Below the pieces are notes generated by a model that made no database searches, was not told where the DNA came from, and worked only from the letters and a program-made list of their open reading frames with translations. Shown piece by piece: positions 6,086 to 6,091 of a stretch of 6,091 bases of DNA. The position numbers and the translations under genes were made by a program. The stretch is taken from positions 1 through 6,091 of the forward strand of contig JAUWMS010000176.1 in assembly GCA_030613045.1 (NCBI GenBank), written 5' to 3'. Source of the DNA: Candidatus Latescibacterota bacterium (GTDB taxonomy: Bacteria; Latescibacterota; 4484-107). How positions within the stretch are numbered: the first letter of the stretch is position 1; the number at the start of each line of letters is the position of its first letter.

Positions 6086-6091
6086 AGTTAT

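Larger units (their letters stand above)
5740..6091. other. Non-coding regulatory interval right of the heparinase-like gene
   Basis: About 350 bases carry no convincing gene on either strand. The stretch holds a leftward promoter and ~100-nt leader for the heparinase-like gene, a perfect-consensus rightward promoter, several short palindromes, and a C/G-rich hairpin at the right edge. The gene served by the rightward promoter must lie beyond the window, if it exists. Confidence 0.65.

Noticed and set aside
6018..6091. Possible gene starts near the right edge (ATG 6018; TTG 6046 after GGAGG)
   Set aside because: Both frames quickly enter the C/G-rich hairpin repeat and give Pro/Gly/Arg-rich peptides typical of translated repeats; too short to judge.

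Overview
The window looks like a stretch of chromosome from an uncultured or little-studied Gram-negative bacterium, most plausibly of the FCB superphylum. This is an inference from three things: the first gene ends in a FlgD-Ig-like / type IX secretion-style C-terminal domain (NPFN near its start, a GIY motif, and a terminal KMLFLK); the main genes are uronate-polysaccharide lyase relatives; and the intergenic DNA is rich in dispersed-type palindromic repeats. Candidate phyla such as Latescibacterota would fit, but the phylum cannot be fixed from this sequence.

Layout, left to right. 1-260 (+) is the 3' end of a probably secreted protein. 261-367 is a spacer with a 13-bp imperfect hairpin. 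368-1108 (+) is a 246-residue PD-(D/E)XK-nuclease-like protein whose base composition is clearly AT-richer than its neighbours. 1109-1385 lies between convergent genes and holds a strong intrinsic terminator (1244-1284) and a second GC-rich hairpin. 1386-3623 (-) encodes a 745-residue protein of the exo-rhamnogalacturonan lyase / YetA-like (PcRGLX, PL26-related) family. 3624-3849 is a spacer holding a 91-bp MITE/REP-like inverted repeat. 3850-5739 (-) encodes a 629-residue heparinase II/III-family protein. 5740-6091 has no convincing gene. It carries the leftward promoter and 5' UTR of the lyase genes, a perfect consensus sigma70-type promoter firing rightward out of the window, and a C/G-rich hairpin repeat at the right edge.

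How the genes may work together: the two leftward genes are in tandem, both are lyase-like proteins with an alpha/alpha-toroid, both have good Shine-Dalgarno sequences, and neither has a recognisable signal peptide. The simplest reading is a small leftward unit, transcribed from a TTGACA-N17-TATGCT promoter near 5845-5873, that degrades uronic-acid-containing oligosaccharides inside the cell. The nuclease-like gene appears unrelated to this unit and may be an acquired gene. No CRISPR array, tRNA, rRNA or transposase gene was found.
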